From NCBI RefSeq assembly GCF_905475345.1, contig NC_066597.1, forward strand, positions 1,318,501 through 1,382,500: a DNA stretch of 64,000 nucleotides, given 5' to 3'. The notes beneath the pieces were generated by a model. It was not told the DNA's origin and searched no databases. It worked only from the letters and a program-made list of their open reading frames with translations. This document shows positions 25,387 to 37,687 of this stretch, one piece after another. Every line of letters starts with the position of its first letter. Position 1 is the first letter of the stretch. The position numbers and the translations under genes are program-made. This DNA comes from Vespula vulgaris (taxonomy: Eukaryota; Arthropoda; Insecta; Hymenoptera; Vespidae).

Positions 25387-26684
25387 ATGTTAAAAAAAAT
25401 ATTAATTCGTGTACGATGGCGTATACTACTTTTATGTGGTATAGGACTATGGATAGCACTTTGTGCAAATGATCTGTATTATAATAATGAATTAATACTT
25501 TCTGAAGGTGACAACATAAAAATATGATTTTCTTTACTCCATTCATTATACAGCTAATATTTTAATGAGTACATTGTAATACATAACTGCTTCAAATAAT
25601 TTTATTGTAATTTTGACAAAGATAAGGTATTTCCAACAACAAGGACAACAGCACAAGAAAATACAATTAAAAAGAGGAGTACTTTAATGAGTATTTCACA
25701 TTTTATTGAACAAAGTCACAAATCATGGGGTACCATAAGAAAATCAAGAGTATTAACGACTTTTGTTGTCATTTTCGTATCTATTTGGTTCATTTTATTT
25801 ACTACATGTTTTGAAAATTATATAAGAAGAAAATCAGAGAAATTTATAAACACGTTAGTAAAATTTAATTGGTATATATTTAATATATAAAAAGTAAAAC
25901 TAAATGATCATGTGTATGTGTATGTGTGTGTGTGTGTTGCAGGCCAGACAACAAGAAAAAACTTAATACTAATTCCAGTAAAAAAACATTGACAAATGTT
26001 GGTGTCCAAGTACCAATATATCCTTTTTATTACACACTATCATCATTTAGTACAAACTCCACTATTTTACACCGAGAATCAACAACACGTTTCGAAAGTA
26101 ATGACACATGGTCGAGTACTACGCAATCAAATCAAGAATGGTTTTCAATAATGAAATCTTCATCAAATATTTTATCTTATTCTTTCGAAGAAAATCAAAA
26201 TGAACAAAAAATTATTAGTAAAGATTTAAAAAAACACAGGGATATTATTTGCAATAATAATAATAATGCCTATGACCCACACAAGTTTGCATATTCGTAC
26301 AATGAATTTGACGTTTTTCAATGTGAACACGTATCTCAATTAATTTATTATATTAATTTAAGTCGTTCACTTCATTTTCAATCAACTTTATTCTCTCAAA
26401 GATATACCGTTAGTATATTTAATACTTTCACTTCCTTATCGACTAAATACATGTTGAACTCTTCTTGGTCGGTAAAATATTTGTACAAACAAAATGGCGT
26501 TTTCAATGATAACGGCGAAAGAACAATTAATTCTAATAAATTAAAAATGGCAAATTTTTGGTCGAAAAGAAAGGAAAAGATATGTATTATTAGTTCTTCG
26601 CCAGAATTTCAACAGTTTTTAGCTAATTTCAAGAATTTCAGGTATACGCCACAATCATTATATTCTTTGAAAATTTGTCAATAA
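25387..26684 (+). CDS. Orphan protein with two hydrophobic segments
   Basis: Three exons, 25387-25507, 25622-25871 and 25943-26684, encode 370 residues. A basic start (MLKKILIRVRWR) leads into hydrophobic ILLLCGIGLWIALC (residues about 13-26), a signal anchor or signal peptide. A second segment, VLTTFVVIFVSIWFILFTT, lies at about residues 87-105 and is flanked by basic residues. The remaining 240 residues are polar, rich in Ser, Asn, Phe and Tyr, with a five-Asn run and no recognised domain. The intron before exon 3 contains a short GT repeat. An AATAAA lies 22 bp past the stop (26706-26711). Function unknown; start and splice phases are consistent. Confidence 0.65.
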
Positions 26685-27089
26685 TGTAAAAATTATAAAA
26701 TATTTAATAAATTGACATCTTTCACACAACAGAGATTTTTTTTTATATATACACACATATATTATATAATAATTAACAATTATTAATAATATAAGAAATA
26801 GATAAAAATAAACAAATAAAAGTAACAACACGCGCGCGTTATATGTACACACACACACAAGCGCGCGTAAGATTTGATTTCTATACATTATCAAATATCA
26901 TTGAGATAACTTTTATATATATTTTTTTTCATACAAACATATTTATATTGTATACTATATCTATTGATCTAAACAAGATCTAATAAATTATAGAATTCTG
27001 TATCTTTCCTGATATCATAGAGATTTAGTCAGTCATAACGAGAGATTATAAATGTATCAATAGGATTATTACAATATTTTCTTATAACT
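26685..27089. other. Spacer with GT/CA-rich low complexity
   Basis: 405 bp of AT-rich sequence with alternating purine-pyrimidine patches near 26830-26870 (acacgcgcgcg, acacacac, gcgcgcg) that could adopt Z-DNA. It holds the 3' end of the two-TM gene and the promoter of the next gene. Confidence 0.5.
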
Positions 27090-30000
27090 ATGGGAACATT
27101 GAATTATTTTGTAAGTTATTTTTGCAAATCAACAAGATTAATAAAATATTTAAATTATTATTTTTCTTTATTAAAAATATATTTTTTTAGTTGTTCGCGA
27201 TTCTCTTTGGATCGATTGTACAACGAGGAAAATGTTCGAACATAAAATTGAATGAATATTTGAGTGAAAAATTAAGAGAGGCCAAAGTTAATATAGCTAA
27301 AAGTCATATCGAAGCATCTCAAACAGGTGAATTAATATAAAAAGAAAAATATCTAATTTAAAATAAGAAAACAAAAATCGTAAATATATACAGTAGATTT
27401 ATGTGATTATAGTTTTTGTTAACAATTACAATGTGAGTTGGTTAAAATCATGGGATACGATATGGGATACAAATCCACCATTAATAATAAATACATTTAA
27501 TCAAATGTTATTCGCTCATACCAATGGAACTATGGATATTTTTATGAATGGTTCTACTTCGAGCAAAGTTTTCAAATTTAAAGAAAAAAGTACTATTGGC
27601 CAGGGTTATTTTATCAAATTCGTTAGAGTATGTTTTACATGCATTACTTACGTATGTTATAATATTTCAATATTTTTTTCCGAGATCATAATCAATCGTT
27701 TATCTTTTAGACAATTAAATGGAAAACGACTCTTTATCTTTTTCTTTGTTACAATATCGGTTGGTGCAGCTTGTACACAGGAAACGATATTACAGATTTA
27801 ATTCATAGACAACATGTTATATATTCAAAACTAATCGATGCTTGTTTCTTTACCAAAGCTAATCGGCTTTATTTAATATTAGTCGATAATATAAGCGTGT
27901 AAGTATTCTACAGAATGGGCTAAAAGTTTCTAGATTAATTCATAAATTAATTTTTCGTAATTTACAGACTAATTTTTTTTTTGAGATTGTAAAACTATAA
28001 TACAAGCTTAATTGTAGATCTAAAAAGCCTCGAAAAAGATCTAATTGATTTTTAAAAATCATTTAGGAACTTTTGTCCCATTGCTATGTAATATTTATAT
28101 ATATGTTATTTATTATACACATTAATATATTAAGTATATTAAACAATGTCTTTTATAATGATATAATTTAATATTAATCAATAATTAAAAACAGTATTTA
28201 TCATTGGGCTGGTACTTACATGGATATCTACACTAACATAATGACCAGTTCTGCTGTATCGGTCACTACGTTTAAATATAAACAATCGGTTATTATAATA
28301 TTTGCTCAAAATTCTAAATCCGATTCAATAGTTACTTCTACCGTTTACGAATTCAAAGAGAATACTATCGATATAATACAATTTTTGCCTACGAACAAAC
28401 CGATGTCTATTCATCATTATACTTGCAATAATCATCATTTTGTTTTAATGATAAATAAAATGCAAGTAAGCAGTGTATATTTATGGGATGGTTCGTATCA
28501 CAAATGTATTAGAAAATCTAATCTCTACTTTTCTTTCTTTTTTTTTTGTTTTGGATTAAAATTTTTTCGATCTGTTATTAGGTACAGAATTGTTAAAATG
28601 GATCGATATTCCAGAAATTAGAACATTTTATTCTATGCAAACAGTATATTTACAAGATGGTACCTACTTTATTGTTGCTCATAATGTAAGTGCAGATAAA
28701 TTTTTATTTTATATTGTAAAAAGTTAACTAATTACTTTCTAATAAATTTCAATGTTCTAGGACGTTGTGGAGTTATTTAAATTATTAAATATGGCCAATT
28801 ATGTGTCTCTAAGTGTTCGAAAATTAAATAATAATAGGAACATAGTGGATATGCAAGCATTAAATAATGGATATGAGACCATAACTTTGATATTAACCAC
28901 ATTAAGCTACGACGGCTTATATTTCGTCGAGATTTGGGATTTAAATGTCAAAAATAAAACCTACCATGGTAAATCAGATTGAATTACAAATTGATCTTTA
29001 TAAGTAATCCAATTGATTAACTATCAAATTATGTTATAGAGAATAAACAAATGGTCACAGACACAACACGAGAATGTTTGTCAGAGATCGTTAGAATATT
29101 ACAAAATAGATTGTTTGTCATTAGGAAATTTGAGTCATTTATGCTCTACTCTAATTATTCGATAAAGAATAATTCCTATGTTTTTGATACGCTCGAATAT
29201 CCAAGTGTGATTTTGAAATCGGGTGTTGTAGAAAAGATTGATTTATTTGTCGAAGAGGAAGTATTTACACCATCCGAACTTCGAAAGAATTTAGATGATC
29301 TTGAATCGAAAATCGAAAGTCTGTTGAAAAGATCATTAAATATTTTACGACCAAACACTAAGAATAATTTATATGGTGTGATCAATATCACTGGTGATGC
29401 ATTTTTCAAAGAAATGGTAATCGATACGATATCCATCGATAAATTAAATAACGTTAGTTATCGATCTAACAATCTCATATCCTTAAAAGATGATCAACAA
29501 TTTGCCTCGTCTCTAAACGCTGATAATATCATCGTTCATAATCTCAAAGTGAATTCCCTTTGTGGAATTCCTCATCAGTGTGAGTACACGTTTTTATAAT
29601 CTATCATGAAAAATATTAGTTTGTAAAGAGGTAGTGTTAATGAAAATTTCATTACGAAATCGTAGATTGGGCAACGATAGAAAACAAAGATGAAAAAATA
29701 TTAGTCAGCGAGAATGATAGTACTAGAAAATTATATGAAAATAGTATACTCGTCCATTCGAATATTTCTATACCTAATTTGAAAGTAAAAAAGATCAATG
29801 AAATTGACATGGAGCAATTGATTGATCAGCTGTTCATTATAGGTGGCAATCAGACGATTACAGGTATAATTTATCGATTTTTTTTTTTTTTAATTAATTA
29901 ATTTCTCGAATGATAATAAGTATTTTTTTTTTAATTAATTAATTTCTCGAATGATAATAAGTCTTTCTTTAGGTAACATTACATACCAGTATGTAGAGGT

Positions 30001-33000
30001 GAAAAATCTTAAAACAAAAATGTACAATGGGGTATCATCCACGTTACTGATGACAAATGCGTTCGATCAAAATTTTCAGGAATTATATATAAAAACGCTC
30101 GAAGTTGATTCCCTTCATGTAGAATATATTAATGGCATTCCTATATCCGAATTTGCTATGAAATCACGTGAAAATGTTATCAGTGGTATCCTATTATGAT
30201 TTTTATTTCAATGAGTACATATAAAAGATATTTGTTAGATTTTTATGAGAGAAATTATATTTACAGGTGAAGTGATATTAGATAAGATGGAAGTAACAGA
30301 AATGCTTATTATGGATTCAGATGCAAAAATGTCAATTATTCCGCCGTCTCAAATTTATGATAGCGTGGTAATATCAGGTGACATCGCAGTAAAAAAAATT
30401 GATTTTGAAGAAAATGGAAAATTAATTATGGATAATTTAAAAGTTAAACCAAGAGAGATTTTCCATAACATGTGGACAAAATCGACCGATCAAACAATTC
30501 GAAATGACGTTTCACTCGATTTCGGTGTAACTATCGATCGATTAGAAACTAAATACTTGAATGGTTTTACCGAGGAAGAATTCTTATACACCACAGTCGA
30601 AAAGATTCCGTCGATTTTCACAAATCTTCATTTTAAAAATCTACATATCAACGATGTCTTTCACGTGAACGAAACAAAATTAAATAGCATCGATGTTCAT
30701 CAAGATCGTATTATAATCCGCGGTGATTTACATGTCCAAAAATTACAATTACATCATTTGATAACCGATTATTATAACAATATATCCGTCGATATAATTT
30801 TGAATAACACTGGAAATCTGAAATTGTCGGAGGACATTAATCTTCCTGCAATTTCAGTAGAACGTGCAATCGTACGTGAATTCAATCTTGAATTTCTCAA
30901 TGATCGAGCAGTTTCTCCTTATTTAAAAATACCGATCAAGGTAAACGAAACAGAATTGATCAGAACACCGAAATTTCGTGCTGAAGAAATCACGATCGAA
31001 AATTTTAATGGAAAAAATATCTCGTATTTGATCGAATTGGAAAATGTAACAATCGCTGATATCATGGAAGAAATCATTATTGAAAATGATCTAGTATTAA
31101 GCGAGGAATTGGAAGTGATTAGAATAGCTAATTACTCAGCTGAAATGTATTTGAAAAAAATAGCATTGCAAAATATATCATTGCCGACAGGAATGATGGA
31201 AGAATTAATTGTACAGAACATAACGATGGATTTTTTAGAGGGTTTCAGAGTCGATACACTTCCTTCGAGTATTTTTTCAAAGATAGGTTCACAAAAAATA
31301 CCAGGAAGATTTACGTTCCACACGATTCGTGCAGATAATATGGAAGCTAATTATATTAATGGACTGGACACTTCGAAATTGATGTGGATAGATGAACCTC
31401 TTATTTTTGAAGGAAATGTAACATTTACGGATCTCTTCGTTGATAATGATGTTAGTGTAGGAAGTTTGAATGGTTATGATACTCAACAGGTAAAAAATAT
31501 AAAATAATATAAATTATCTTTAAAAAATAATTTCTAAGTATCTTCTTCGATATTTTTAGTTATACCAAAGCCCCATCTCTTTAACTTCTACAAACTTACA
31601 TAATTTGAGCGTGTCTGGACATATTTCATGGGAAAATTCTAATCAATCCACTGAATCGTTATCACATTTATTCGAAAAAGCACTTAGGAAAGATACACCG
31701 CAAGAAATTGTGGGTAATGTAACTTTCATAAAACATTTACGTACTTCGTTCTTTATAGGAGATATTGAAGGTATAGATGAGATTAGAAATATCATAGAAG
31801 ATGCTGTATTCGAAAATTCGGAGAAAATTGTTTTGAGTGGACAAAAAGTTTTCCAAAATAATTTAACGATGAATACTTTGAAGACACAAGACGTGATCGA
31901 TATAGTAACGATTAATGGAATAAATATCATTGAATTAAATGCCTCGGTTGTTAATAAATATGAAAAAAATATTGTAACAGGACCGATTGAGTTTTTAAAC
32001 GAAGTCATAATCGATAATCTCGTTTTCAACGATACTCTTCACGATACGTTGAATACGGATTTGGTTCTTTCTAATCAAATATTACCGAATAATACATATA
32101 TAAAAAATCTCGTTGTTATTGGAGATATTTTTTTGAAGAGGATCGATGACGTTGATTTTAATGAATTCGTAGAGAATCGTGTAACGCTTAGCAAAGATCA
32201 TGTTATATCTTCTGATATACAATTTCAAGGCCGAGTTGAAGTAACAGGTATATATACATATCACATTATTATATTATTGCATTAATACATTAGAGTATAT
32301 CACCTTATTCTTATCAATGTTTAGGAAATGCTATGATAAAGAAGATCAATGGTATTGATACTTCTGATCTAGTTATAAATTCATTACAAACAACCCAAAT
32401 TATTTCTGGTAAAAAAACTTATATAAATGACTTAAAAGTGAATAATAATGTCGAGATTCCATTGATAAATGGTATCAACTTAAACGAGGAATTCTCTAAC
32501 AGTGTTTTGAACGATGAAAACGTAATAATCACCGGAGACCTCGTAAGTTCGATTGAGATTTAATATAATTCTTGATAATTTTATTAAATCGTACTTTTTT
32601 TCTTAGATCTTTCAATCGCATGTAGATATTCCAAAAAACATAATCGTTTCTGGATTAGTAAACGGTGTAAACGTAAGTGATTTAGTCAACGATTTGGATC
32701 ATTTAGAAAATCATAGCATATCTGCTTTGAAAGAAAATACAGCGTTTATCGAACATGCTATTTTAAACGAAACTTCTATTATAAAATCTTTACCAAGTGT
32801 TTTTGCATATTTGGAAGAAGAAGATCGTTTGAAGATCGAAGTACCGACAGTTAAAAAGATCGACGTAGTTATGTTTGACTCGATCTTAAAATTAAATATG
32901 TATGCTGAACAAAATGGCAGCTTTTGTGGATTACCAGAGAAGTGTTCCTGTCCATTGCAATACGTTGCTGAATTAACAAAAAATGATAGTCGTGTTTGGC

Positions 33001-34196
33001 GATGCAACAATATTTCTATTGTCAAACATTTTTATAAACCAAACAATCTTTTTGGTATAGATGTAACGACCAGTAGTGTTTCTTACAATGCTCAATGCAG
33101 TCGAAATGAAACGGATTTGGAAGTTACTACGATTTCATGGATGTCCAATGAAAAACTTGGAACAGCTAATATCATCAAGGAAAGATATTCGATTATTGAA
33201 GCCATGGGTTTCCTTAAAGATTCAAAAACGTTCATTCATAATGGTAAATGTTTGTTTAGAAAATATATTAATATATATAATAAATAAATGAATTATTTTT
33301 TAGATCAAGTATACATAACTTTGGCGATATATTATGATCCTACAACGAAAAAACACGACACGAATTCGTTTATTTATAAATTAAATTTAAAAAATGAGAG
33401 TCTAACTTTGCATCAAGAGATTCGAACGAATGGTGCATCAGCTCTTGAAATTTTACAAATAAATAATAATGTGTATATTGTTATAGCTTGTGATGGAAAT
33501 ACGAAAATGGGTTCATTAATTTATAAATTAGATTCTATTACTTCGATGGTATGAACGTGTTAAAATTACATTACTTACATGGATTTATTTAATAATTGTT
33601 TTATTATTTTATTTTTTAGTTCGTTTTGTTAAGAAGATTTCCAGGAAAAAGTAATTGTGTAAAAAGTTTATCGAACGATGATGATTATTTCATTATGATT
33701 AATGATCTCGATATGAACGCTTTAAATATTTATTATTACGATTATAAATTTGATAATTTTTATCATTATCAAAGTTTCTTCTATGATTCGCCTATCAATG
33801 AAATTCAAAGTTTCTATATTGGCGGTAATTTTTAAATCATTGTATCTAATTTAACTAGTTATAATTTTGATTATCAATTTATTCTATGTTTTTAGAGATT
33901 GTAAATAATGATGGTTACGTTATAGTAACCACAGAAGACGGGCAATTTTATGTTTATGAATATATGTTTGTTGGGGTAAGCAACAAATATTGAATATATT
34001 ATATTACACACACACACACACACACCATGCAAATACTTTTGATGATTATTTTCAGAAATTCCAAAGAAAGATTGTACATCAAATAGATGGTTTACAAACT
34101 GTAGTTCCATTCCATTACGATCAGTATCATTATCTTCTTTTTGGAACAAAAACAAATACTACGATTATGCGTATTGTGCAACTGGGTTTACATTGA
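27090..34196 (+). CDS. Giant secreted EAR/EPTP-like repeat protein
   Basis: Eighteen exons join in phase: 27090-27110, 27191-27326, 27413-27627, 27711-27898, 28195-28490, 28582-28685, 28761-28968, 29040-29579, 29666-29863, 29973-30185, 30267-31489, 31560-32247, 32325-32542, 32607-33243, 33304-33548, 33620-33824, 33896-33975, 34056-34196, giving 1851 residues. Residues 1-23 form a signal peptide. Residues about 50-390 and 1560-1851 show EAR/EPTP-like blades (VIIIFAQN...STVYEFKENTIDIIQFL; VYIVIACDGN...GSLIYKL). Between them, residues about 430-1480 repeat a module of about 60 residues built on INGI-x-x-x-E/D followed by a G-x-(V/I)-x-F strand (for example EYINGIPISEF, YINGLDTSKL, KINGIDTSDL). 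No membrane segment is seen. Few Cys occur, mainly CGIPHQ and CGLPEKCSC at the module ends. Overall design recalls the large secreted insect eggshell proteins Nasrat, Polehole and Closca; that link is a guess. Confidence 0.82.
29881..29961. repeat. Two-copy tandem duplication inside an intron
   Basis: A unit of about 41 bases (poly-T, then taattaattaatttctcg and aatgataataagt) occurs twice in a row, nearly identical, between exons ending at 29863 and starting at 29973. The high identity suggests a recent duplication. Confidence 0.9.
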
Positions 34197-34357
34197 AATC
34201 ATTCTAATTAATTCATACATTTTATGAATGCAATGTCTTTGATTTATTTACAGTAAAACAGTATAAATCTAATTTTTTATTTATTAGGTATAATGTTTGC
34301 ATTGTTTGTATTGTCTAAATCAATATTATAAAGTCTAAAAAAAATGGAATGTAAAGA

Positions 34358-34363
34358 AATAAA
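34358..34363 (+). terminator. Poly(A) signal of the EAR-like gene
   Basis: AATAAA about 160 bp after the stop codon and before the GatA start. Position fits, though other AT-rich hexamers are nearby. Confidence 0.4.
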
Positions 34364-34595
34364 ATAATGTAAGGTTAGATTCTTATGAATGTTCTTACAA
34401 GTTTTTTCACGTATTACATCTTACAAATAATTGGAAATGAATAGTATAAATAATTAGAAAAAACATTGTTGTATATAAAAATAATTTAGACTCACCAATT
34501 ATTCTAATTTTAATTTATCTTTCTAAATTCTATAATATAAAGAGACACACGACACACGGCACACGCCATGTGAGTGCCGAACTTAACCTTAAAAA

Positions 34596-36211
34596 ATGAA
34601 AAATTTACTATCTTTATCAATACAATGTATAAGACAGAAATTAAATGCTGGCTATGTACGACCATCCGATATTTGCAAAGCTTCTATCGATCTTACGTCG
34701 CTTATTAAACCACTGAATGCTTATATCACAGTAACTGAAAATGTAGCAAAAGAACAATCTAAGAATGCAGATACTAGACAAGAAGAAAATTGTATTTTGG
34801 GTGATCTCGATGGTGTTCCTATTGCAATCAAAGATAACTATTGTACAAAAGCAGTGCCAACGACTTGTGCTTCTTTTATGTTAGAAAATTTTGTTCCTGG
34901 ATATGATGCTACCGTCTATCAATGTCTCAAAAATGCTGGTGCAGTTCTGGTTGGCAAAACTAATCTTGATCAATTTGCTATGGGCTCAGGAACAATTGAT
35001 TCATATTATGGGCCAACAATAAATCTATGGGGTTCTGAAATACTGTCTAAGCATTATTTATATGAGGATGGTACAGAGATAAACACACAACATTCTACTA
35101 ACAAAGATAAATGGCATATAGCAGGTACGTTTCTTATCATTATTTTTTTTTTTTTTTTTTTATTAATTGAAAGGATTGAACAACATATATTTTTGTAGGT
35201 GGTAGTAGTGGTGGTTCTGCGGTAGCAGTAGCTACTCACAGTTGTTATGCGGCAATAGGATCTGACACCGGAGGCTCTACTCGTAATCCTGCTTCTTACT
35301 GCGGTCTGATTGGATTAAAACCAACTTATGGATTAGTTTCAAGAAATGGTCTTATACCTTTGGTAAACTCAATGGATGTACCTGGTATTCTTACCAGATA
35401 TGTGGAAGATGCTGTTTTAATTCTAAACAGTATAGCAGGACCGGATGATACAGATTCTACTACTATAAAAAAAGATTATGAGCCCTTTTCAATACCAGAA
35501 AAAATTGATATAAGTAATTTATGTGTTGGTATACCAAAAGAATATAAAGTTGATGGAATAAGCAAAGAAATACAAAATTGCTGGGATGAAGTTGCCTTAT
35601 TAATAGAGGAAGCAGGTGCTAAAGTAATTCCAGTTTCTCTTCCACATACAGATTATTCTATAGTATGTTATTCGGTATTAAATTGTTGCAATGTAGCAAG
35701 TAATATGGCACGTTATGATGGTATTCGATATGGTTATCGTGCGGATGAAGAAAATTCGGCAACTGAATTGTACACAAAAACAAGATCTGCAGGTTTTAAC
35801 GATGTTGTTAAGGGTCGTATATTAACTGGAAACTTTTTTTTGTTACAAGAAAATTATGAACAATATTACGTAAAAGCAATGAAATTACGTAGATTAATTT
35901 CTCAAGATTTTGACAAAGTATGGGATAGTAATATTGACTTGTTACTTACACCTACTACTCTATCAGATGCTCCAACTTATGATGAATTTGTATTACTTGA
36001 TAATCAGAGGCAGTGTATAATTCAGGATTATTGTACACAACCAGCAAATATGGCAGGAATTCCAGCAGTAAATATACCAATAAAATTATCTAAAAAGGGA
36101 TTGCCACTATCATTACAATTAATGGCACCACCTTTGCAAGAAAAATGCCTGCTTACTGTAGCTAAGTGGATCGAAGATTGCGTACGATTTCCGAAAATAC
36201 AATTGAAATAA
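34596..36211 (+). CDS. GatA: Glutamyl-tRNA(Gln) amidotransferase subunit A, mitochondrial
   Basis: Two exons, 34596-35124 and 35199-36211, encode 513 residues. The amidase signature is complete: Lys79 in GVPIAIKDN, the GGSSGGSA loop spanning the intron (cis-Ser about 179), and nucleophile Ser203 in GSDTGGSTRNPA. The conserved FGSYALSAG-type region appears as RSAGFNDVVKGRILTGNFFL. The enzyme releases ammonia from glutamine so that GatB can convert Glu-tRNA(Gln) to Gln-tRNA(Gln) in the mitochondrial matrix, together with GatC (QRSL1 in vertebrates). The N-terminus is short, with few acidic residues. The tandem upstream gene ends 400 bp before. A poly(A) signal lies at 36276-36281. Confidence 0.96.
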
Positions 36212-36275
36212 GTGCGCATAATACAATAGATCCCTTTATTTATTGTAAATATACCTATTTCTATATAATTAGAAT

Positions 36276-36281
36276 AATAAA
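36276..36281 (+). terminator. Poly(A) signal of GatA
   Basis: AATAAA 64 bp downstream of the GatA stop. Confidence 0.55.
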
Positions 36282-36408
36282 AAAATTAACACATTTGTTA
36301 TATTTAATTTATTAGAAACATAAAAATCTTATAAGTTTAGCAGAATAATTTTAATGTAATATTTCAAATACGAGGTGTTTGTCTATATCTAATATTAAAA
36401 AAAAAACG

Positions 36409-36560
36409 AAATTAATACTTTCGATAATTTTGCAATTACTAAAATAAATTTTTATGTATAAGGAGTACAGTAAATTAATATTTAAACAACAGTACGTGCA
36501 TCTAATGTTATAAAGATCATAGCACGCGAGAAACTTGAAATAATTTAAAATTTCAATACT
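36409..36560 (+). repeat. Diverged direct repeat, copy A
   Basis: Shares with copy B, in order: aaattaatacttt, ataattt-caatta, aatatttaaacaa, ta-cacgcgagaaactt-aaataatttaa and aatttcaata. Identity by eye is about 70 percent with a copy-B insertion near the middle. Confidence 0.65.
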
Positions 36561-36697
36561 TAAAAATTTTGATCTTGAAGTCGTGTAATATCAACATATT
36601 CGGGATTAGGATTAATTTTGAGGATTACCGATTTAGTTATACTTTGTACTCCGACAAGAAAACATCGAAATTCTCTCTTCTAAAAGTGAAGATTTAT

Positions 36698-36872
36698 AAA
36701 TTAATACTTTCAATAATTTTCCAATTATTTAAACAATTTAATATACGCAAATATTTAAATAAACTAATATTTAAACAATATTACAATCGTTTAACATTAC
36801 AAAAATCGTCGCGCGCGAAAAACTTAAAATAATTTTAATTAAAAATTTCAATATTATTTTTATAAAAATCAA
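36698..36872 (+). repeat. Diverged direct repeat, copy B
   Basis: Partner of copy A, starting aaattaatacttt and containing the block gcgcgcgaaaaacttaaaataa. The two copies are 140 bp apart and may be remnants of a mobile element or an old tandem duplication. Confidence 0.65.
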
Positions 36873-37687
36873 AATATTAATTCATTTCCATACTATCTAT
36901 AAAGTAAAGAATTTCCAACATTATGTTTTTTCGTGGTATAATTTATTTTCGTATTAATTATATTTATTATTTTTTATGCAGTTATATCGTAAAATAAATG
37001 CGCACTGCGTCGTATCTATTATGGATCTATAATGGTCATGTGATAATTAGGACCATTAAAGGATATAAATGTGGAAGAATGAAAAGTTTGAATTTGAACC
37101 TACTAACATTTTCTGTTCTAACTCACACTGATCCTATCGTTATGTTACGTGCGAGTGGGGTATAATTTAACAAGCTTATAGATTGATATGATAGAATCAT
37201 GGCAACGACAGTGTTTTCCGCTCGCGCTTGTAATTCATATTTTGTCTATATTTGTTAATGAAATCATATACGCTTCGAGTGATAAACAGCCTTGATTGAA
37301 GAAATTTGTAATCGTCTTTCTAGTTAAATAATGGCTAAAACAATCTATAGTTTTTTGTTAGAAATATTTAGTACAGTAAGATGTACATACATACGTATAT
37401 CAAAAGATATAAATAGCACTTTGAAAATTAAAATAAATTAAAACTAAAATTTTTCCTAGATTTGTGCACATATTTTACGATACTGATGATTACAATTTAC
37501 TATTTATATGTAATACTATTTTGTCATATAAAATAGCATATTTGCATCTAATGATATTTTTACAGACTCTAAAAATATTACAATTGCAAGAATATTTATA
37601 TTAATTTTCGTTTTCATTACTTCCCTAATCCATCGGAGGACATCGTAAATATTAAAATTTACCAATATTATGAAGGCTATATCAACA

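Larger units (their letters stand above)
36212..37687. other. 1.5 kb AT-rich intergenic region with internal repeat pair
   Basis: This convergent spacer between GatA and CYLD holds no convincing open frame. It carries a diverged direct repeat (about 36409-36560 and 36698-36872) and, at 37000-37270, a less AT-rich non-repetitive block. No tRNA-like structure was recognised. Confidence 0.55.

Noticed and set aside
31643..32029. 128-codon minus-strand frame
   Set aside because: Antisense shadow of the secreted repeat gene, whose exon 31560-32247 is in phase with both neighbours.
36569..36832. 87-codon plus-strand frame in the GatA-CYLD spacer
   Set aside because: It overlaps the diverged repeat copy B, has a Lys/Ile/Phe composition expected of AT-rich DNA, and lacks neighbours in phase.
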